Source: Arthrinium phaeospermum
Lineage: Eukaryota; Ascomycota; Sordariomycetes; Amphisphaeriales; Apiosporaceae
Assembly: GCA_006503535.1 (NCBI GenBank)
Contig: QYRS01000013.1
Coordinates: 124,001 to 188,000, forward strand
Direction: 5' to 3'
DNA length: 64,000 nt
Shown: piece by piece, positions 60,047-64,000 of the stretch
Layout: every line of letters starts with the position of its first letter
Position numbering within the stretch: position 1 is the first letter of the stretch
Position numbers and translations under genes: made by a program
Notes under the pieces: generated by a model
Database searches by the model: none
Told to the model about the DNA's origin: nothing
The model's input: the letters and a program-made list of their open reading frames with translations, nothing else

Positions 60047-60504
60047 TCCGTACTAGTCGACTACGGGAGGCAGCCACGAATGTCACGAACAGGCGCTGGG
60101 AAGTTTCGTTCAGTATTCAAGTTCGCTTGAACTGTGACCTTTCTTTTCTTTTCTTCTTCTTTCCTCTCGAAGGGGGATAAGACAGTCTATAGTCTTCCGT
60201 GGATACTCAAGGATATTGGTCTCAGGGAGTTGGGATAGATACAGAGGCGCTCACAGATCTATTGGGAATTTGCGGTATCTACTGTGGTACGTGGGGCTAC
60301 TGTTGGTACAAGGAATTTCAATGGCTTTTACTATTCTACAAACCCTAGGAAACTCTTGCAATTTTCAACTAAGTGATCAAGGACTGAAGATCCGCTACGT
60401 TCACCTCTCTAGAGTAAGACTAAATAAGTATATAATAATCAAAAAACGTGAGAGTGAGTGAACACTCTCCCGGCGATCCCAGAGCCAACAATAGCCGAGT
60501 ACAT
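60047..60504. other. convergent 3' region
   Basis: Shared 3' region of the K+ transporter and the secreted protein gene. It is CT- and AT-rich, with no gene seen. Confidence 0.5.
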
Positions 60505-61065
60505 TCAAGTCCTGCGGAAAATCTTCCAGTTGACTTGAGTATCGTCGCAACGGGTCACGCCACTCGCCCCGATCTTCCCCGACCGGGTCTTCTTGAACCT
60601 CATGGTCGCGTCGAAGATCAGGTCGTAAACGTCGGTCGACCCAAAGAAGAAGTTGGTCTTCCCCCCCTTGGTCACGGGGCGTACCCCGAATGCGCAAGTA
60701 CCGTACCAACCGACCAGCTGGAAGGTCTTGGGGGTGACATCAGTGACTGTTGCGACATATATAGTGTCAGCATCGGGTCCCTCAAGAGGAATAGAAAAGA
60801 AAGAAAAGAAAACAAAGGGTAAAGCGGATTGGCAAGGGAGGGGCAGGGATGACTTACAGAACCAGCCTTGGTGTGCATCCGCGAAAGGCTTGGCGATCTT
60901 CATGCAGTCGTCGGCTAGAGGCGAGTCGTTGGTGGTCTCGTCTACCCATGTCGTGTAGGTGCATTTGTTCTCGTACTGTGTGCCGCTGAGGTGCTGCATT
61001 TTAGCTGCCAGGGCGGCGGAGGAGAGCAAGGCCAGGAGGCCCAAGAATCGGGTGAAGGAGAACAT
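60505..61065 (-). CDS. secreted Hce2/Ecp2-domain effector-like protein
   Basis: Two exons on the minus strand, 61065-60858 and 60746-60505, give 149 residues. The 111-base intron (GTAAGT...ACAG) joins HQGWF to FTDVTPKTFQLVGWYG. A clear signal peptide (MFSFTRFLGLLALLSSAALA) leads into an Hce2 domain, the family named for Cladosporium fulvum Ecp2. Typical elements are SPLADDCMKIAKPFA, YGTCAFGV, FFFGSTDVYDLI and GKIGASGVTRCDD...VNW. Four cysteines fit two disulfides, as in the family. Hce2 proteins are small secreted proteins; some act in plant interaction and others in fungal competition. No GH18 chitinase module is attached, so this is the stand-alone class. A TATA box lies about 120 bases upstream. 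Its role in this organism is unknown. Confidence 0.9.
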   Translation of the reverse strand: MFSFTRFLGLLALLSSAALAAKMQHLSGTQYENKCTYTTWVDETTNDSPLADDCMKIAKPFADAHQGWFCKSSLPLPCQSALPFVFFSFFSIPLEGPDADTIYVATVTDVTPKTFQLVGWYGTCAFGVRPVTKGGKTNFFFGSTDVYDLIFDATMRFKKTRSGKIGASGVTRCDDTQVNWKIFRRT

Positions 61066-61509
61066 GATGGTCTCGAAATTGTTGTACGTATAGATGAAGC
61101 AAGGGTGTGGTTGTAAGAGAACTCGGTTTGTGTATTACCTGTTCGAGGATATTCCCTTGCAGACCCGAGGGAGACCGGCCTCGCTTTATAGGACGTCTTT
61201 GTTCTGGGTGTCTGAATGCGGCTCACTTGTTGACATGAATAGAGAGTAACGTTTGCCATTTTCATGGAGGCAACTGTCTTTGAATCAATAACTTTAAAGT
61301 CACGAGACCTATTCTGTCCATTGCTATATTTGCCTCTATGCCCCTTTCCCGCATATGTCCTAGCTGAGCCTTGTGTCGTGATGTAGAGGGTCCGACTGCG
61401 ATGGGGAATTTGCCACCATGCGACTATAGATAATCAACAAAGAAATCGCAACAGGGACGGCTCTACCTACGTACATTCCAAAGCCCTTGATTTCATTCAT
61501 AGAGACATA
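61066..61509. other. intergenic region
   Basis: Promoter of the Hce2-domain gene and 3' region of the ferric reductase. Both genes are on the minus strand. No other gene is seen. Confidence 0.5.
61184..61190 (-). promoter_or_regulatory. TATA box of the Hce2-domain gene
   Basis: TATAAAG on the minus strand, about 120 bases upstream of the start codon at 61065. Confidence 0.5.
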
Positions 61510-63423
61510 TCACCAGCCGAATTTCTCGACACTGAGCCTAATCTTGGTGCCATCCTTGACAGCAAGGGCGCATGCATTTCTGGCAGCCCTGTTGAGGTTG
61601 TCCGGGCCCGAGACGACGACCCCTAGCTCCTGTCGTCGAACCTGAGCTCTGGTGCCCAGCTCGGCAAGGTAGCCTGCGATATCAGGCCGCCCAGCTTCCG
61701 CAGTAGGCCCCGGTATTGTGACGTGAATACCGGCCTCTGCGAGCTCGTCCAGTCTCTCTTGGGGCAGCCAGCTGAGATGACTGCGCGAGTGAACCACCCA
61801 TAGTAGGTGTACATCTTGTTGGTCCCGCGAACCGCCCCCCTGCGGCCGATGTTGTGCCAGAGCCCAAGCAAGCGGGAACACCACGGCAATGCCCGAGCCA
61901 CCAGCAATGAGTACTGTGCTGTCGCATGCGCGAAGCATCTCGAGGGCGCCGGTGCTTCCGTATGGGCCGTCTATCCGCACAGGAACACTTGAATGCGATT
62001 GCGAGTACTGGAGAAGGTCACGGGTGAAACCGTCCCGCGCTCGAATTAAGAGCGAGAGCCATGCATGTTGTTGTGGTATCCCTGCCTCGAGCAGATCGGG
62101 ATGCCTAGGTGCTGCCGAGGCAATAGTGAACGGGTGAGTTTGCAGCGAATGGCTGTGGCCCAGCGATGGTACGGTGATAAACACATGGTCCATCGGCTTC
62201 CACCCATGCCGGATACTGTGCCGTAGCCAGGAAGAGAGCGGCTGATCGGATTGCTGAGGCATACTCCAGTTGGCTGATAGAAGCAGAGTCTGCTCATCCT
62301 CTAATACTTCTACGTCGGCCGTGAAGGAATCCGACTTGAGATTCAGGCGCCAAACCAGACGATCCACCAGGAAGATGGCCAGAGAAGCCAAGACATAAGG
62401 CCGGCTGGTGGGGAAGTGCAGGTACAGGAATACCAGAGCCACGACTTGAAGGACCACATGTGAGGCCAGGAACAACTCATAGCAGCGGGCACGGAAGCTT
62501 GCGAGGGAAGTGGCATAAAGCAATTCGTAGGCGATTAGCGCACCCATGCCTATTAGGTTGCGTTGGTCCAGCAAGAAATCCCAAAGATCGCCAACAAGTA
62601 GCCAGGCCGGACAACACCAGACTTGCCATATCACAAAGCAGACGAAGTGGGCGAATGCCGCGAAACACATGAGCTCGCCGACACGGCGGTGGAAAATGTT
62701 GAGCGACTCGTAGGAATAGCCCGTGAGGGCGCTTAGAGGCTGGTTCTTGGCGGCGAGCAAATAGAGCAAAGGCAAGTTGACAATGAACACGTATCCGATC
62801 CGGTCGGCGAAGGCGAAGAAGTACTTGGGCTCCAGGGGGCTCTGGAAGAACTGGAAGAAGACATTAAGGGCAAAGTATGCCAGCACGAAAAGCGAGGTCT
62901 CGTTGGGGGGCAGTGCACGGTTGATGAAGGGAACAGGTCGCGGTTGATACATGAGCCATGCCTGTGTGGTATTGGATAGGCTTCGATGCTTTGGTCGAGC
63001 TGTGGCGGCCAGCAAAGGTTGCCGCTCAAGATCCGCGTCCGGCTTGACCGAACTAGGAGGCGACTGGATCCCTTGCAACGTACTGCTGGACGACGACGAC
63101 AATGACGACACCAGCGACTTGTCTGCCTGCTCCGAGGAACGGGGGCATTGGGTTCTTTTCTTCCACCTTCTCTGGTCTCGACGTTTCGTGACGAAATGGC
63201 AGACTGTGAATCCAGCCAGTACGACGAACAATACCAGATTATAACAGGCAACTACGTCGCGTCCATGTAGGATGTGATAGATGAGGACCCGAATGTACTC
63301 GACCTTGTCGGGGTCATCTGTAAAGTCGGCGATGACGACATGGTCTGGAGACGGAGGCGACTTGGCATATCGCAGGCTTGCACGGAAGAGGTCCCAAGCC
63401 AACGGCGCTGCAGCTTCATCCAT
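61510..63423 (-). CDS. ferric reductase-like transmembrane protein
   Basis: Intronless gene for 637 residues. The start is the first ATG (MDEAAAPLAWDLF); upstream in-frame sequence has no ATG. Fre-type proteins reduce extracellular Fe(III) or Cu(II) with cytosolic NADPH. After an N-terminal membrane segment (about residues 48-68) and a Ser-rich loop, a six-helix domain carries two bis-heme histidine pairs. They are in FHRRVGELMCFAAFAHF (about 243 and 258) and in SHVVLQVVALVFLYLHF (about 322 and 335). The FAD site is HPFTIAS and the NADPH site is IAGGSGIAVVFPL. The final motif reads VVVSGPDNLNRAARNA, where serine replaces the usual cysteine of CGP. It is probably a plasma-membrane enzyme. NADPH oxidases share the fold but differ in loops; Fre is more likely. 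Confidence 0.92.
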   Translation of the reverse strand: MDEAAAPLAWDLFRASLRYAKSPPSPDHVVIADFTDDPDKVEYIRVLIYHILHGRDVVACYNLVLFVVLAGFTVCHFVTKRRDQRRWKKRTQCPRSSEQADKSLVSSLSSSSSSTLQGIQSPPSSVKPDADLERQPLLAATARPKHRSLSNTTQAWLMYQPRPVPFINRALPPNETSLFVLAYFALNVFFQFFQSPLEPKYFFAFADRIGYVFIVNLPLLYLLAAKNQPLSALTGYSYESLNIFHRRVGELMCFAAFAHFVCFVIWQVWCCPAWLLVGDLWDFLLDQRNLIGMGALIAYELLYATSLASFRARCYELFLASHVVLQVVALVFLYLHFPTSRPYVLASLAIFLVDRLVWRLNLKSDSFTADVEVLEDEQTLLLSANWSMPQQSDQPLSSWLRHSIRHGWKPMDHVFITVPSLGHSHSLQTHPFTIASAAPRHPDLLEAGIPQQHAWLSLLIRARDGFTRDLLQYSQSHSSVPVRIDGPYGSTGALEMLRACDSTVLIAGGSGIAVVFPLAWALAQHRPQGGGSRDQQDVHLLWVVHSRSHLSWLPQERLDELAEAGIHVTIPGPTAEAGRPDIAGYLAELGTRAQVRRQELGVVVSGPDNLNRAARNACALAVKDGTKIRLSVEKFGW

Positions 63424-64000
63424 GATGGTTGTTGACCTCGGGCTCTTTCTCTTTCGTGTGTGGTGTGATGCGCCTTGTACGCAACCAGGTTGGAGCAGGC
63501 GAATCCATATTTGTACAGTAGGGCGGACAACGATAGCTGGACTATTGTGATTGTGCTGCCCTGCTGATCCCGAAGGCGGCAATGTTTTTCACTGGTGGAC
63601 TCCCCTAAGAGACTCGGTAGCTTTCGGTTTCATCTTATCAATCTAATCAGCTGTGCGCAGACCCATCCTTCTGGTCGCGCTAGATAGGCCTAGCAGAAGG
63701 CCTAGCAGCTCCAGAGAGGAGCCCCTAGGCCCTATAGCGACTGGTTACCGCTATACCCTGCGCCTGGGCTGTTGACAATTCAGTGGTTGGAGCCAATCTT
63801 GTGACGTGTGTCGTGCGGGCCTAACGTGCAGAAGGTCCCAAGGTCCATCTTCTTGTGGCGGTAACCGCCCTGTTCTTTGGCTAGGTATCTATCATTTACT
63901 TGCTCAATTGCTCTCATCAGCCCGCCAGTTGGTCTCGGGATCTTCAAAGATAGGCACATAACGAAAACTGAAGATTCGTAACGGTTGGTAGTGTGTTCCA
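63424..64000. other. upstream region of the ferric reductase gene
   Basis: Promoter region of the minus-strand ferric reductase gene up to the window end. A direct repeat AGGCCTAGCAG lies at 63686-63696 and 63698-63708. No perfect GATA-factor SRE (ATCWGATAA) was found, and no second gene was seen. Confidence 0.5.

Overview
The window is nuclear DNA of a filamentous ascomycete. Genes are interrupted by short introns of about 45 to 135 bases with GT-AG ends and CTAAC-type branch sites. The gene set (GH11 xylanase, HAK-type potassium transporter, Hce2/Ecp2-like secreted protein, MSH3 and MSH4, fungal MFS families) fits Pezizomycotina, most likely a Sordariomycete; the exact order is a guess. No rRNA, tRNA, CRISPR array or intact transposon was recognised. 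Intron coordinates were worked out by hand from splice sites, frame continuity and family similarity.

Layout. 1.5-7.2 kb holds a possible catabolic trio: an FAD monooxygenase, an Asp/Glu racemase or maleate-isomerase-like enzyme, and a Dal5/TNA1-type MFS transporter. 9.5-11.6 kb encodes a C2H2 and AT-hook-like nuclear protein, followed tail to tail by MSH3 (12.2-15.6 kb). 16.9-19.8 kb holds two secreted hydrolases in convergent orientation: a GH11 xylanase and a proteinase K-like S8 protease. 19.8-24.9 kb is gene-poor, with one small hypothetical gene that has a good TATA box. 24.9-27.6 kb is a CSC1/OSCA-type channel, followed by a decayed glycosyltransferase-like gene. 30.6-31.6 kb is a six-bladed propeller (SMP-30-like) protein. 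33.3-39.1 kb has the meiotic MutS homologue MSH4, divergent from the ribosome-assembly WD40 protein RSA4. 39.1-46.3 kb is a gene desert with a 52-base poly-C run. 46.3-49.2 kb is a trehalose-synthase-complex subunit with degenerate catalytic motifs. 50.9-55.3 kb has an MFS transporter and a branched-chain aminotransferase. 57.2-63.4 kb has a HAK1-type K+ transporter, an Hce2-type secreted effector-like protein and a ferric reductase.

How they fit together. Most neighbours are unrelated housekeeping or accessory genes, as is usual in fungi. Three groupings deserve attention. The first is the monooxygenase/isomerase/MFS trio, which resembles modules for aromatic or N-heterocycle use. The second is the secreted xylanase and protease pair, with a XlnR/Xyr1-like site before the xylanase. 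The third is the distal block of K+ uptake, effector-like and iron-reduction genes. Two MutS-family genes lie within 25 kb. MSH3 carries an MCB box and a tandem TGACG array in its promoter. No clearly new multi-gene system was found; the trio at 1.5-7.2 kb is the best candidate.
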